Shown: positions 27,887-36,118 of the stretch, in pieces
How positions within the stretch are numbered: the stretch's first letter is position 1
How the letters are laid out: each line of letters starts with the position of its first letter
From: Methyloversatilis sp. XJ19-49
GTDB lineage: Bacteria > Pseudomonadota > Gammaproteobacteria > Burkholderiales > Rhodocyclaceae
DNA length: 64,000 bases
Direction: 5' to 3'
Assembly: GCF_024580145.1 (NCBI RefSeq)
Contig: NZ_JANINI010000006.1
Span: forward strand, 170,840 to 234,839
Translations under genes and position numbers: made by a program
Notes under the pieces: generated by a model
Database searches by the model: none
What the model was told of the DNA's origin: nothing
The model's input: the letters and a program-made list of their open reading frames with translations, nothing else

Positions 27887-28979
27887 ATCCCATTGGCCGC
27901 GCAATCGCAACGGCGAACGCTACGTGCTGAACCATCGGGGAGAAGAATCCGTTCTTCTTGAAACCTCGGCCCGTGGTGACGGCAAAGCCTTCATCGATTG
28001 GCTGACCGTCACCTTCCCCGATGTCGCCATCCATCCGGAGAACGGATGGAAGTGCCTCGTCCCCGTCGTCGATCAGGACTTCGCCTTCGCACTGGCTGAA
28101 CGCCTCGAACAGATCGTCGGCTTCGGCATCTTCGAGAAGCGCAAGAACGGCCACAAGTTCTATCAACACTCATGGAGCTTGGGCGAGGACGGCCGCTTCG
28201 GCTTCATCGCCATCGGTGGCCAGCGTGGCACCGTCCTGTTCGAGCTCACCGGCGAAGGCTGCATGCACGCGAAGCCCGGTTGGGAAGCCGACATGTACGA
28301 CTTCCTCGCCTCCGGTGATTTGAAGCTTCCCAAGATCACCCGCGTCGATCTGACGCACGACGATCACGCCGGCCACTACAGCGTCGACCGCGCCTTCGAC
28401 GACTGGTCGAACAACCTCTTCAAGCTCCCCCAGGCACCGCAGTCGCCTGCGATGGCGCAGTTCGGCAACTGGGCCAAGCCTGACGGCAGGGGCCGAACAG
28501 TCGGCATCGGCCGTCGCCTCTCCGGCAAGTACCTGCGCGTCTATGAGAAGGGCCGCCAGTTGGGCGACCCGAACTCGCCCTGGACACGGATCGAGCTCGA
28601 ACTGAAAGCCGAAGATCGGGTGATTCCGTTCGACGTCCTCACCCGCCCCGGCGCCTACCTCGCCGCCGCCTACCCCGCGCTCGAATTCCTGAACACCGAA
28701 CAAGCCCGCATTGCCACGGTACGCCACGCCGTGAAGCAAGGCTTCGACGCCATGCGTCGATACGTTCGCCGTTCAGCCGGTGCCGCACTGGCGGTTGCAC
28801 TCGCCATCCATGGCGCTGGCTTCGTCGACGACCTGGTCGCCGAAGTCACCCAGGACGAAGTCCACCGGCAGATGGTGCGCCGTGGCCTCGATGTTCCTCA
28901 TCACCTCGTCGCCGATCTGGCCGCATCGGGCACCGACACAACAGGCCGCAAAGGAAATGATGATGTCGATTCTGTTTGA
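27870..28979 (+). CDS. Phage replication initiation protein (Rep, pII/RstA-like, Rep_trans family)
   Basis: Rolling-circle replication initiator of 369 residues. Family segments are FIDWLTVTFP near residue 42, LPKITRVDLTHDDHAGHYSVDRAFDDW near 150, and KYLRVYEKGRQLGDPNSPWTRIELELK near 220; the tyrosine in LRVYEKG is the likely nicking residue. This is the initiator type of CTX-, Cf- and RSM-like inoviruses. The last 17 nt overlap the next gene. Confidence 0.88.
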   Translation: MFRTTESHWPRNRNGERYVLNHRGEESVLLETSARGDGKAFIDWLTVTFPDVAIHPENGWKCLVPVVDQDFAFALAERLEQIVGFGIFEKRKNGHKFYQHSWSLGEDGRFGFIAIGGQRGTVLFELTGEGCMHAKPGWEADMYDFLASGDLKLPKITRVDLTHDDHAGHYSVDRAFDDWSNNLFKLPQAPQSPAMAQFGNWAKPDGRGRTVGIGRRLSGKYLRVYEKGRQLGDPNSPWTRIELELKAEDRVIPFDVLTRPGAYLAAAYPALEFLNTEQARIATVRHAVKQGFDAMRRYVRRSAGAALAVALAIHGAGFVDDLVAEVTQDEVHRQMVRRGLDVPHHLVADLAASGTDTTGRKGNDDVDSV

Positions 28980-29340
28980 TATGGCCGAAGCCGAACAAGT
29001 CCGAACCGAACGCCGGGTGCTGCTCGGTGCCCGTGGTCGCATGTTCAACATCGACGGCACGCAATTCGATTACACCGAACTGTTCCTGACTGTCCCGCTG
29101 CAGCGTGCCGATGACCCCGCGCCGATGGCGTGGGGCCTCGGCGTGGAAATCCTCAAGATGCCCGGCAGCAAAAATGCCATCTCGCTCAAGCAGGCGGACG
29201 CCTATCTCGCCGAAATCCAGATCCGGGAATATTCCGCTGGCAAGGACGTCAAGAAAGAGGTCATATCGGTGAAGCCGATCAAGATGCTAGGCCAGGACAA
29301 GGCCGCCCAGCAGTCCGCCGCTTCATCGCAGAAGGGCTAA
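28963..29340 (+). CDS. Putative phage ssDNA-binding protein (pV-like position)
   Basis: A 125-residue protein directly after rep, the place of the ssDNA-binding protein in inoviruses. It is mostly beta-strand in character (FDYTELFLTVPLQ...AWGLGVEILK...YLAEIQIREY) with a polar tail (QDKAAQQSAASSQKG), as in small OB-fold SSBs. Three ATGs stand in a row (28957, 28960, 28963); only the third has proper spacing from GGAAA. The identification rests on position and shape, not on a motif. Confidence 0.6.
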   Translation: MSILFDMAEAEQVRTERRVLLGARGRMFNIDGTQFDYTELFLTVPLQRADDPAPMAWGLGVEILKMPGSKNAISLKQADAYLAEIQIREYSAGKDVKKEVISVKPIKMLGQDKAAQQSAASSQKG

Positions 29341-29343
29341 CCC

Positions 29344-29363
29344 GCGTTTCGCATGCGAAACGC
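29344..29363. repeat. Palindrome GCGTTTCGCATGCGAAACGC, copy 1 (candidate ParB site)
   Basis: Perfect 20-bp palindrome 4 bp after the ssDNA-binding-like gene. Its 18-bp core recurs at 36952-36969 beside parB. The half-site GTTTC...GAAAC resembles parS (GTTTCAC/GTGAAAC). Confidence 0.7.
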
Positions 29364-29390
29364 TCCATGTGACTTCAAGGGAGGTAACCA

Positions 29391-29801
29391 ATGAAGCTTG
29401 GAAGGTACGTCATCAAAGCGCGTGTGCTCGATGAGCACGAAGAGTTGCCGCCAGGCGAGCCCATGCCTGAAGGCTACGAGCATATTTCGTTCAGAACGAT
29501 CGTCTGGATGATGCTGGTGGATCTCGTCAAAGCCTTGATCCGACTGCCGAGCACGATGCTGTTCAAGCTGGACCGCGGCTTCCTAGAGCTCTGCAACATC
29601 ATCGGCCGCGCAGGCCTGCCCGAAATCGGCGGCGGACTTCTCCAGCTTCGGCATCCCTCGCGCGGCGTTCGCTGGTTGCCTGAGGGCATATCGCAGGAAT
29701 CGATTGATCGATCAAAAGCGCGTGGCCACACCGTACATCCGCGCCTTCTCCGCCCTCACTTCCAGGTCAGTTACCTGATCCGCAAGCGACCCGACGAATA
29801 A
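29391..29801 (+). CDS. Phage protein of unknown function, one membrane-like segment
   Basis: A 136-residue protein with one hydrophobic stretch (FRTIVWMMLVDLVKALIRLP, residues about 34-54) and a basic C-terminal half. GGGAGGT lies before the ATG. A hairpin (GGCCGC-ATGA-GCGGCC at 29809-29824) follows its stop. Not recognised. Confidence 0.6.
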   Translation: MKLGRYVIKARVLDEHEELPPGEPMPEGYEHISFRTIVWMMLVDLVKALIRLPSTMLFKLDRGFLELCNIIGRAGLPEIGGGLLQLRHPSRGVRWLPEGISQESIDRSKARGHTVHPRLLRPHFQVSYLIRKRPDE

Positions 29802-29868
29802 AAAAAGAGGCCGCATGAGCGGCCCTGAAATTCCTTCCGGCGGGGCTTTCCCGCTGAAAGGATAGGAA

Positions 29869-30153
29869 ATGGAAAAAGTAGTTCGTGTAATGAATCGTCG
29901 TCTGTTTATCGCACTGCGGTTCGAAGTCTGGACACCCCAATGGAATGTTTACACATTCGATTCGATCACTGGGAATTTTCTCGAAGAAGCGCACTTTGAT
30001 GACATGGAATCCGCTCGTCGACACATGTTTCAAAGGCTTCACTTCTTCGCGCAAACGCACCAGTTGGTCGAGTCGGAGTTGTGCGAATACACCCATAAGG
30101 TGGAAGTTCGTCGAACCGAGATCGTGTACGTCCCGAAGTTTGTAGTTCGTTAA
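29869..30153 (+). CDS. Phage protein of unknown function
   Basis: A 94-residue protein rich in aromatic and charged residues (RLFIALRFEVWTPQWNVYTF), probably cytoplasmic. Codon and base use are lower in GC than the neighbours (AT-rich third positions, e.g. GAAAAAGTAGTTCG), which hints at separate acquisition. AAAGGATAGGAA precedes the ATG. Confidence 0.55.
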   Translation: MEKVVRVMNRRLFIALRFEVWTPQWNVYTFDSITGNFLEEAHFDDMESARRHMFQRLHFFAQTHQLVESELCEYTHKVEVRRTEIVYVPKFVVR

Positions 30154-30213
30154 TCCGTCGTTCAACAAGTAGTTAAACCATAACGCGGGCAAGCCCCGCC
30201 GAAAGGGATTTCG

Positions 30214-30474
30214 ATGATGTCTCACCCGCACCTGGTGCCCGCTCCGGCCACGCTGACCGGCGAGCAGCTCCTGTCCCGCGCAGTGTCCGTGATCTCCGTG
30301 AGTCAGATCAAGGGCGCATTTCACTTGGCACACATCCAGCTGGAGAACGGCCGCTTCGGCGACGTGCCGTGTGATGCCGACGTCACCAAGTCCGACACCG
30401 TCGGACTGTACGGCCGCGTCCAGGTCAAGAACGGCCGTGTCGAAGCGCGCCTGCAACTGCGGAGGATCCAATGA
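30214..30474 (+). CDS. Small phage protein, paralogue of the next gene
   Basis: An 86-residue protein. Its core (HIQLENGRFGDVPCDADVTKSDTV) aligns with the next gene's (IVELPDGTFGEAPAGDGLKKDDTA), so the two look like a tandem duplication of a small beta-rich domain. AAAGGGA precedes the ATG. The following ATG overlaps by 4 nt. Function unknown. Confidence 0.6.
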   Translation: MMSHPHLVPAPATLTGEQLLSRAVSVISVSQIKGAFHLAHIQLENGRFGDVPCDADVTKSDTVGLYGRVQVKNGRVEARLQLRRIQ

Positions 30475-30683
30475 ACCTCTTCACGCACTGCACCGTTCGT
30501 TCGCTCAAGCGCGCGAACAACGGCATGCGGATCGCGATCGTCGAACTGCCCGACGGCACCTTCGGTGAAGCGCCTGCCGGTGACGGACTCAAGAAGGACG
30601 ACACCGCAGTGATGTCCGTCACCCTGGGCGTGCAGTCCGGTCGCTTGTACCCGCGCTGGCTCAGAGTCGAAAGAGCATCGTGA
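30471..30683 (+). CDS. Small phage protein, paralogue of the previous gene
   Basis: A 70-residue protein (MNLFTHCTVRSLKRANNGMR...), similar in its centre to the gene at 30214. It overlaps that gene by 4 nt and the next (a GTG start) by 4 nt. Position just before the coat genes suggests a morphogenesis or regulatory role; not recognised. Confidence 0.58.
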   Translation: MNLFTHCTVRSLKRANNGMRIAIVELPDGTFGEAPAGDGLKKDDTAVMSVTLGVQSGRLYPRWLRVERAS

Positions 30684-31294
30684 GCTGCTATCAGACCTCG
30701 GTCTATGTGCCGCAGGAGAACGACCTCGGAGAGGACGTCGGCGGACAGTTCTTCAACACCGGTTGTCATCAGAGTTATGTCGACACGGTGAGCGAAGCGA
30801 TCGGCTTCATCGGCTGGCTCAACGTCGAAACCGGCCAGTGCGTGACGTACAACTACAACGATGGCGGCTCCTTCTCTTTCGTGTGCGTGGATTCGGACAA
30901 CGGCTCGTTCGCGGGGGACGTGTATTTCGACGAGAACATCGCGCCAACAGCGCCCTATACCGGGGCGCACGTCGCGTTCATCAAAGGTGGCTCCAATGCC
31001 TTCGGATCGCTGCCGGACTACCCGCAGCAGAAAGGATCAAACATGTTGTGCGTCACAACCGGCGAGGGCGGTGCCCTCGTCGTACAGAACCCTCAGCCCG
31101 CAAACCTCAGTGAATGCGGGATGGTGGTGCTCTCGGGCTCGGAAGCGATGGGTAACCCCTTCGCCCTGAGCTCGGAAGCTGGTGCGGCCATTGCGGTCGC
31201 AATCATCACGGTATGGGCTGTCGCCTTTGGCTGCCGTGCCGCAATTCAAACCCTGTTCTTGAAAGGAAGTACAAATGATGAATCGTCTGCGTAA
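30680..31294 (+). CDS. Phage membrane-anchored protein, possibly a fusion or two overlapping products
   Basis: 204 residues from a GTG start. The N-terminal part has several cysteines and many aromatic residues (SCYQTSVYVPQEND...ETGQCVTYNYNDGGSFSFVC) without a signal peptide. From an internal ATG at 31043, preceded by AAAGGA at 6-bp spacing, the last 83 residues (MLCVTTGEGGALVVQNPQPA...) resemble short inovirus proteins that end in a transmembrane helix (AAIAVAIITVWAVAFGCRAAIQTLF). So the small protein may be the main product and the longer one an extension. Function: probably a minor coat or assembly protein. Confidence 0.6.
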   Translation: MSCYQTSVYVPQENDLGEDVGGQFFNTGCHQSYVDTVSEAIGFIGWLNVETGQCVTYNYNDGGSFSFVCVDSDNGSFAGDVYFDENIAPTAPYTGAHVAFIKGGSNAFGSLPDYPQQKGSNMLCVTTGEGGALVVQNPQPANLSECGMVVLSGSEAMGNPFALSSEAGAAIAVAIITVWAVAFGCRAAIQTLFLKGSTNDESSA

Positions 31295-31493
31295 GGTTGC
31301 GGGTGTCCTCGTTTCGGCCGCTCCGCTGGCTCTGGTGTCCGCTCCGTCGCACGCCGGTGGTGGTGGCATCGATGTGTCCGCCGTCACCACGGCCATCGCC
31401 GGTGCCAGTGCTCCGATCGCCGCGATCGGTGCCGCCGTGCTGCTGATCCTGGTCGGCATCATGGTCTACAAGTGGATCCGTCGCGCGATGTAA
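31275..31493 (+). CDS. Major coat protein (pVIII-like)
   Basis: 72-residue preprotein: signal peptide (RLRKVAGVLVSAAPLALVSAPSHA), short acidic-poor N-terminus (GGGGIDVSAV), one transmembrane helix (IAAIGAAVLLILVGIMVYKWI) and a basic end (KWIRRAM) that would contact phage DNA. This is the classic pVIII design. GAAAGGAAG precedes the ATG. Confidence 0.9.
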   Translation: MMNRLRKVAGVLVSAAPLALVSAPSHAGGGGIDVSAVTTAIAGASAPIAAIGAAVLLILVGIMVYKWIRRAM

Positions 31494-31500
31494 GGCGCGC

Positions 31501-31514
31501 GAGCTGATCAGCTC
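31501..31514. terminator. Palindrome after the coat gene (possible attenuator)
   Basis: GAGCTGATCAGCTC directly after the coat stop can form a hairpin. Filamentous phages have a partial terminator here that sets high coat expression. There is no clear T-run, so this is tentative. Confidence 0.4.
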
Positions 31515-31587
31515 GCATCAACCGTTTCAAGCGTAGTAACCCGGGGGGCTGCGGTCGGTCCCGGCATTCACCTGGGGGATTCAAATC

Positions 31588-31647
31588 ATGGGCGCATACG
31601 TCATGATCGCTTTGCTGGGGGCCGCATGGATCATCTTCAACTACTGA
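31588..31647 (+). CDS. Tiny hydrophobic coat peptide (pVII/pIX-like)
   Basis: A 19-residue open frame MGAYVMIALLGAAWIIFNY, almost wholly hydrophobic, between the major coat and the adhesin. GGGGGATT precedes the ATG. Size, position and single membrane helix match the end-cap peptides of filamentous phages. Confidence 0.65.
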   Translation: MGAYVMIALLGAAWIIFNY

Positions 31648-33113
31648 GCGCGCGCAGGCTCCTCCGCAGCGCTGCAGCCTTCCTGATCGGCCTCATTGTC
31701 GCGGTGTTCGCAGTACCCGCGATGGCCGACTATCCGGCTCAGAAACGTTACTACGCATCGGCCCAGTCATGCGTGCCGAACGCCTGGAGTCCGACGCAAG
31801 CGTGTCAGGCGTTCTGGAACGGTCAAACGAACTGCGTCGTCACCTCACCTGGCGGTCAGTACTACTCCAATACGGACACGGTCTGCTACGGCGGCTTCTC
31901 CGGGCCGCCCGGTAACGACTCCAACATCAACTTCGTTTATGCATGTCGATACGGCGGAAACATCGTCGCGAACAACATGTGCTCCGGCACGCCAACGTGC
32001 CCGGCCGGCCAGGAGTACAACGCGACGACGAATTCTTGTGGCGTTGCCGATTGCGCGCCTGGCCAGGTCAGAAACAGCATCACGAACCAGTGCCAGCCGC
32101 CGTGTCCTGCTGCCGGCGCTGCCGGGGGCTCTGACTACACCAGTCCCTACACCGTCCATCCGCCGAGCATCTGCCGCGCGGGGTGCTCGCTCACCGTAGG
32201 CGGAGGCTTCCAGATCCCGTCGTCGACCGGCACCTGGTACGGCGTGAATGGGCTGGTGCATACCGGCGACTTCTGCGACGGCTCCCCCCAGGGGGGCGGC
32301 TCAGGCAATGAGCCCTCCTACGACGAACCCGGCGACCCGCCGCCCGTCACAGTCACCCCCGAAGACGACCCGCCCCGCTGCAAGGCTGGCGAGTGCCCGG
32401 GCGAGGTCAATGGCGTCTATGTGTGCGTGCCGTGTGGTGCAGCCGCGTCGGAAACGAAGCCCGTCAAGACCTTCGATCGTAAGACCGAAACCACCACGAC
32501 CGGCACACCGCCCAACGAGACGACACAGACCAAGACGACCGACACCGTCGCCAAGCACGACGGCTCCGGCACCGTCACCAGCACGACCAGCACCACGACC
32601 ACGACCACCGGTCCGAACGGCACCACGACCGACAAGACTACGCAGGAGAAGAAAGAGCCGCAGGAGTCGTTCTGCAAGGACAACCCGACGTCCGCCTTCT
32701 GCAAGGAAGGCAAATGGGGCGGTGCCTGCGGTGCCTTCACGTGTGAGGGCGACGCCGTGCAGTGCGCACTCGCCCGCGAGGTGCATCAACGCAACTGCGA
32801 ATCCACCGCACCGAACGCCCTGACCGATCTGGCGGATAGCGCTGCAGCGGGCACCGACACCGGTGCTAACTACATCCAGTCCGAGAAGAGCGCAGCTGCG
32901 ATCAGCGCCCAATCGAAATTCAACGAAAGCCTGCAGGTCTCACCGATCGCCGGTGCCTGCCCCTCGCCGCGCTCGATCGCGGTGCCCGGGGGCTACAGCT
33001 TCGAAATCTCGTTCGAGAAGCCGTGCGAGTTCGCAGGCTACCTCGGCTTCTTCATCCAGGCCTTCGCCTACCTGTCCGCCGCACTGATCGTGCTGCGCAA
33101 TCCGACCGCTTGA
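31626..33113 (+). CDS. Adsorption / minor coat protein (pIII-like, TspB-related)
   Basis: 495 residues: signal peptide (residues about 10-35, ending AMA), a Cys-rich N-terminal receptor-binding region (QSCVPNAWSPTQACQAF..., CPAGQEYNATTNSCGVADCAPGQ), a Pro/Asp spacer, a Thr-rich linker (near residues 285-340), a second Cys-rich part (SFCKDNPTSAFCKEG...CGAFTCEG) and one C-terminal membrane helix (YLGFFIQAFAYLSAALIVL). This is the pIII layout; the C-terminal half matches the TspB group of betaproteobacterial inoviruses. It overlaps the tiny coat gene by 22 nt. Confidence 0.85.
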   Translation: MDHLQLLSARRLLRSAAAFLIGLIVAVFAVPAMADYPAQKRYYASAQSCVPNAWSPTQACQAFWNGQTNCVVTSPGGQYYSNTDTVCYGGFSGPPGNDSNINFVYACRYGGNIVANNMCSGTPTCPAGQEYNATTNSCGVADCAPGQVRNSITNQCQPPCPAAGAAGGSDYTSPYTVHPPSICRAGCSLTVGGGFQIPSSTGTWYGVNGLVHTGDFCDGSPQGGGSGNEPSYDEPGDPPPVTVTPEDDPPRCKAGECPGEVNGVYVCVPCGAAASETKPVKTFDRKTETTTTGTPPNETTQTKTTDTVAKHDGSGTVTSTTSTTTTTTGPNGTTTDKTTQEKKEPQESFCKDNPTSAFCKEGKWGGACGAFTCEGDAVQCALAREVHQRNCESTAPNALTDLADSAAAGTDTGANYIQSEKSAAAISAQSKFNESLQVSPIAGACPSPRSIAVPGGYSFEISFEKPCEFAGYLGFFIQAFAYLSAALIVLRNPTA

Positions 33114-33123
33114 GGAGCTCGCC

Positions 33124-33438
33124 ATGGCACTTCCCTTGATCCCCGTCATTGCCGCAAGCTCAATCGGCGGCGTACTGCTCACCCTCGTGTCTTCCCTCGT
33201 CGGCCGGGTGCTTCTCGCACTCGGCCTCGGACTGGTGACTTACACCGCCCTGGACCCGCTGCTCGAACAGTTCCGCACGCGCTACTTCGACCAGTTGAGC
33301 GGGCTGCCCTCGGACATCATCGGGTTTGTGGGCCTGCTCAAGATCGGCGACGCCGTCCAGATCCTGTTCGCAGCCCTGGCCACCAAGCTCGCCATGACCG
33401 CCGTGCAGGGGGCCGTAAAACGTTGGGTTGTTAAATGA
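33124..33438 (+). CDS. DUF2523 family minor coat protein (pVI-like)
   Basis: 104 residues with three hydrophobic helices (VIAASSIGGVLLTLVSSLVGRVLLALGLGLVTYTAL; IGFVGLLKIGDAVQILFAALATKLAM). DUF2523 proteins sit between the adhesin and Zot in inoviruses and correspond to pVI. It overlaps zot by 4 nt. Confidence 0.85.
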   Translation: MALPLIPVIAASSIGGVLLTLVSSLVGRVLLALGLGLVTYTALDPLLEQFRTRYFDQLSGLPSDIIGFVGLLKIGDAVQILFAALATKLAMTAVQGAVKRWVVK

Positions 33439-34601
33439 TCGACCTGCAGACCGGCCTGCCGGGTGCAGGCAAGACGCTTTACTCCATCTGGCGCATCAAG
33501 CAGAAGTCAGAGGCCGAAGGTCGGCCGGTCTATTACTCCGGGATCTCGGATCTGAAGCTTCCGTGGATCGAGCTCGAAGATCCGACCAAGTGGTACGAGT
33601 GCCCGGCCAATAGCATCATCGTCATCGACGAGTGCCAGCGCGTGTTCCGCCCGCGCGGCAACGGCTCGGCCGTGCCCGAGCACGTCGCGAAGCTTGAGAC
33701 GCATCGACACCTCGGCATCGATCTCGTGTTCATCACGCAACACCCGATGCTCGTCGACAGCAACGTCCGCCGCCTGGTCGGCAAGCACTACCACTCGGTC
33801 AGAGCCTTCGGCCAGCAGAAGGCCCGCGTCTTCGAGTTCGAGTCGGTGAAGGAGAACCCGGTCGCCGCGCGATCCACCGGCATCGAGCACAACTTCAAAT
33901 ACCCGAAGGAAATCTTTGACTATTACAAGTCGGCGGAAGTCCACACGCACAAGACCAAGCGCCCGCTGCGCTACTACGCGTTGTTCGCGCTTCCACCCCT
34001 CGCGATCGCACTGATCGGCTTCACCGTGAGCTGGTTCTACGATCGCACGCAAGGCGTGCCGATCGGTGGCACCCAGCCCACGGCACAGCACGCCGGTACG
34101 GGCGCACCTTCCACCAGTTCAGCCGGCCGCACCCGAGAAGGCAAGCTCACGACCGCGCAGTACCTGCAGGATCAGCAGCCGCGCATCCAGGGGCTGGCCT
34201 ACACCGCCCCGGTGTACGACGAAGTCACCCGACCGACACAGGCACCGTACCCGGCCGCGTGTCTCACCCTGCGCAATGAGTGCCGCTGCTACAGCCAGCA
34301 AGGCACACGCCTCGCTGTAGAACAGACCCTGTGCGACAAGATCGTGCAGGACGGCTTCTTCCTCGCCTGGGACGCGAGAACACCCGAGCAGCGCGAGCGC
34401 AGACACGAAGCGAACAGAAACGCCCCGTTGCTGGCCAGCGCAAGCACCGCCACGCCGACGGACCTGGTCATCGGCGCACCGGCACCGCGAGAAGGGCTCA
34501 GCACCGCACCGAGCTCGACGACACCGCAGACGACATCGCAGCCCACACAGCAGCCCTATCAGCCGCGTGTGCCGGCGAACTCACCATGGCGCGCGCCCTG
34601 A
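33435..34601 (+). CDS. zot: Zot-domain assembly ATPase (pI-like)
   Basis: Inner-membrane motor for phage extrusion, 388 residues. The Walker A is GLPGAGKT (residues 7-14) and the Walker B SIIVIDECQRVF near residue 60; one transmembrane helix lies near 184-206 (YYALFALPPLAIALIGFTVSWFY), followed by a periplasmic Pro/Thr/Gln-rich tail. That is the Zot/pI topology. It overlaps traX by 16 nt. Confidence 0.92.
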   Translation: MIDLQTGLPGAGKTLYSIWRIKQKSEAEGRPVYYSGISDLKLPWIELEDPTKWYECPANSIIVIDECQRVFRPRGNGSAVPEHVAKLETHRHLGIDLVFITQHPMLVDSNVRRLVGKHYHSVRAFGQQKARVFEFESVKENPVAARSTGIEHNFKYPKEIFDYYKSAEVHTHKTKRPLRYYALFALPPLAIALIGFTVSWFYDRTQGVPIGGTQPTAQHAGTGAPSTSSAGRTREGKLTTAQYLQDQQPRIQGLAYTAPVYDEVTRPTQAPYPAACLTLRNECRCYSQQGTRLAVEQTLCDKIVQDGFFLAWDARTPEQRERRHEANRNAPLLASASTATPTDLVIGAPAPREGLSTAPSSTTPQTTSQPTQQPYQPRVPANSPWRAP

Positions 34602-35398
34602 TCAATCTGGTCGAGCACGCCCAGGTAAAGAGTGCAGCCATCACCGACGCGCTGCGGGCAACCCTGCTGCCGCGTCACCCGCTGCAGATCGACGTGCTCA
34701 AAGCCATCGCCTGCGCCTGCATGCTGGGCGATCACATCAACACCTGCCTGTTCGATCGCGCCTCTGTGCTGGCCTACCTGGTCGGCCGGCTCGCCTTTCC
34801 GCTGTTCGGTCTGGCCTTCGCACTCACGCTCAATCCAGTCAAGGCACTGCAGACCGCCAGGCGCCTGGCGATCGCCGGCGCACTGACACAGCCGATCTAC
34901 GCCTTGGCCTTCCAGAACACCGGCTTCAGCCCATGGTGGGCCGGCAACATCCTGTTCAGCTTCGCCGCCGTCGCCTACCTGGTCGAACAGGCCAAGAACC
35001 CCACACCCGCCGCGATCGCAAGTTCGCTCACCGTCATCGCGGCCGTCGCCCTGATCCAGTCGCCGTCCTCCTTCGGTCTTGCCGGCATTGCCTGGCTGTA
35101 TGCGCTGCACCGGTTCCTGAACCCAAAGCCTGACAGCACCGCAGCCTGGCCAGCTGCGGCACTCGTCGCCTTCTTCATGCTCAACCCCGGCATGCCGATC
35201 GCCAACGCGCTCATCGCAGCCGCGATCGCGGCCATCATCGCTGCCTCGCAGTACGCGAGATCCAGCGCGCCACGCCGCACAACGCGCGCGCCGTGGTCGC
35301 TCGCCTTCTACGCCGGCCACCTGCTGGCCATCGTCCTCATCCTCGCTGCACAGCACCTCGCGCGTTCGACCGAACTTGCCACGGCCATCGCGGCATAA
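34586..35398 (+). CDS. traX: TraX family membrane protein
   Basis: A 270-residue polytopic protein (about eight helices). LPRHPLQIDVLKAIACACMLGDHINTCLF and LVGRLAFPLFGLAFALTL match the TraX family, whose founder N-acetylates F-pilin. Finding it after zot is unusual; it may modify the phage coat or the host pilus used as receptor. Start at 34586 (ATG) inside the zot 3' end. The following 240 bp hold no gene. Confidence 0.82.
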   Translation: MARALINLVEHAQVKSAAITDALRATLLPRHPLQIDVLKAIACACMLGDHINTCLFDRASVLAYLVGRLAFPLFGLAFALTLNPVKALQTARRLAIAGALTQPIYALAFQNTGFSPWWAGNILFSFAAVAYLVEQAKNPTPAAIASSLTVIAAVALIQSPSSFGLAGIAWLYALHRFLNPKPDSTAAWPAAALVAFFMLNPGMPIANALIAAAIAAIIAASQYARSSAPRRTTRAPWSLAFYAGHLLAIVLILAAQHLARSTELATAIAA

Positions 35399-35571
35399 CA
35401 CTAAAGATATACCCACGCTTACTCGATCGCGCTACGCAATAGACGTAACGGGGAGCGCCAAGTATGCTTTCTGCGAACTGCTGCTTTTGTCGGCGATTTA
35501 ATGACCGATCAGGCCATCGTGGAGTGCACCAAGCCATTGATGTAAATGCATAAACTTCTGAGTCAGTGTGC

Positions 35572-35632
35572 GGAGTTATCCAGCACCCTCAGGAGTTATC
35601 CATCAAAACTGCGGTAGAAAACAAAGTTAGGC
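35572..35632 (+). other. attI-like integron recombination site
   Basis: Two direct repeats GGAGTTATCCA (35572-35582 and 35592-35602, 20 bp apart) precede the core AAAACAAAGTTAGGC (core GTTAGGC at 35626-35632). Class 1 attI has the same plan: two direct repeats, then AAAACAAAGTTAGGC. Recombination would join after the G at 35626. No integron integrase gene lies beside it: only about 170 bp separate it from traX. The stretch 35399-35571 is otherwise empty. Confidence 0.8.
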
Positions 35633-35637
35633 TTCTC

Positions 35638-35985
35638 ATGAACGAGGCGTTCAATCCGCTCAACGAACAGCATGTTCTCGCTGGTCGAGAAGCAATTTGC
35701 CACACGGCGAGATCCCTGAGATCCGGGGCCATTCCGTTTTTGGAAGGCGTTCGAAAACTTGCCGCCCTACGCTTTCAAGCCAGCGCATCTGGCAGCGACG
35801 AAGACTTCATGCCATTCGTTGCCGTTGACTCTGAAACCGATCATCTTCCATCTCAGTCAGCTTTGGCCTATTGCTCGAACGAATGGCTCGTCAAGTCCGA
35901 GGCTGAAATGAAAGAAGTCATTGCGCTGCATGGCTCAGCGATCTTCGCTGCATGCGATAAGCTCATTCAAAGGTTCAGCCTATGA
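35638..35985 (+). CDS. Cassette gene 1: DUF2489-like protein
   Basis: 115 residues from the ATG 6 bp after the cassette boundary (MNEAFNPLNEQHVLAGREAI...). REAICHTARSLRSGAIPFLEGVRKLAALRF and DFMPFVAVDSETDHLP resemble DUF2489, a family common in integron cassettes and without known function. The open frame extends upstream through the att site, but the upstream part belongs to the phage, not the cassette. Lower GC than the phage genes. Confidence 0.75.
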   Translation: MNEAFNPLNEQHVLAGREAICHTARSLRSGAIPFLEGVRKLAALRFQASASGSDEDFMPFVAVDSETDHLPSQSALAYCSNEWLVKSEAEMKEVIALHGSAIFAACDKLIQRFSL

Positions 35986-36012
35986 ATTCGCCATACCGCG
36001 CACCTGTCACCA

Positions 36013-36106
36013 GCCTAACTGTTTGGTCAAGCCGACGCCCACAAGCTGCGCTTGTGGGTGCCCTCCGTGCTTCGCACTCCGGCGCGGCTTACCGCGGGCG
36101 TTAGGC
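36013..36106 (+). other. attC site 1 (end of cassette 1)
   Basis: R'' GCCTAAC (36013) pairs with R' GTTAGGC (36100-36106); L'' TCAAGCC pairs with L' GGCTTA with the one extra base typical of attC; the loop arm CCCACAAGCTGCGCTTGTGGG is self-complementary. 94 bp. Confidence 0.93.
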
Positions 36107-36118
36107 CTCACCGGACGT

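Noticed and set aside
35337..35537. Minus-strand open frame beside the attI-like site, tested as an intI remnant
   Set aside because: No tyrosine recombinase motif and no resemblance to the IntI N-terminus.
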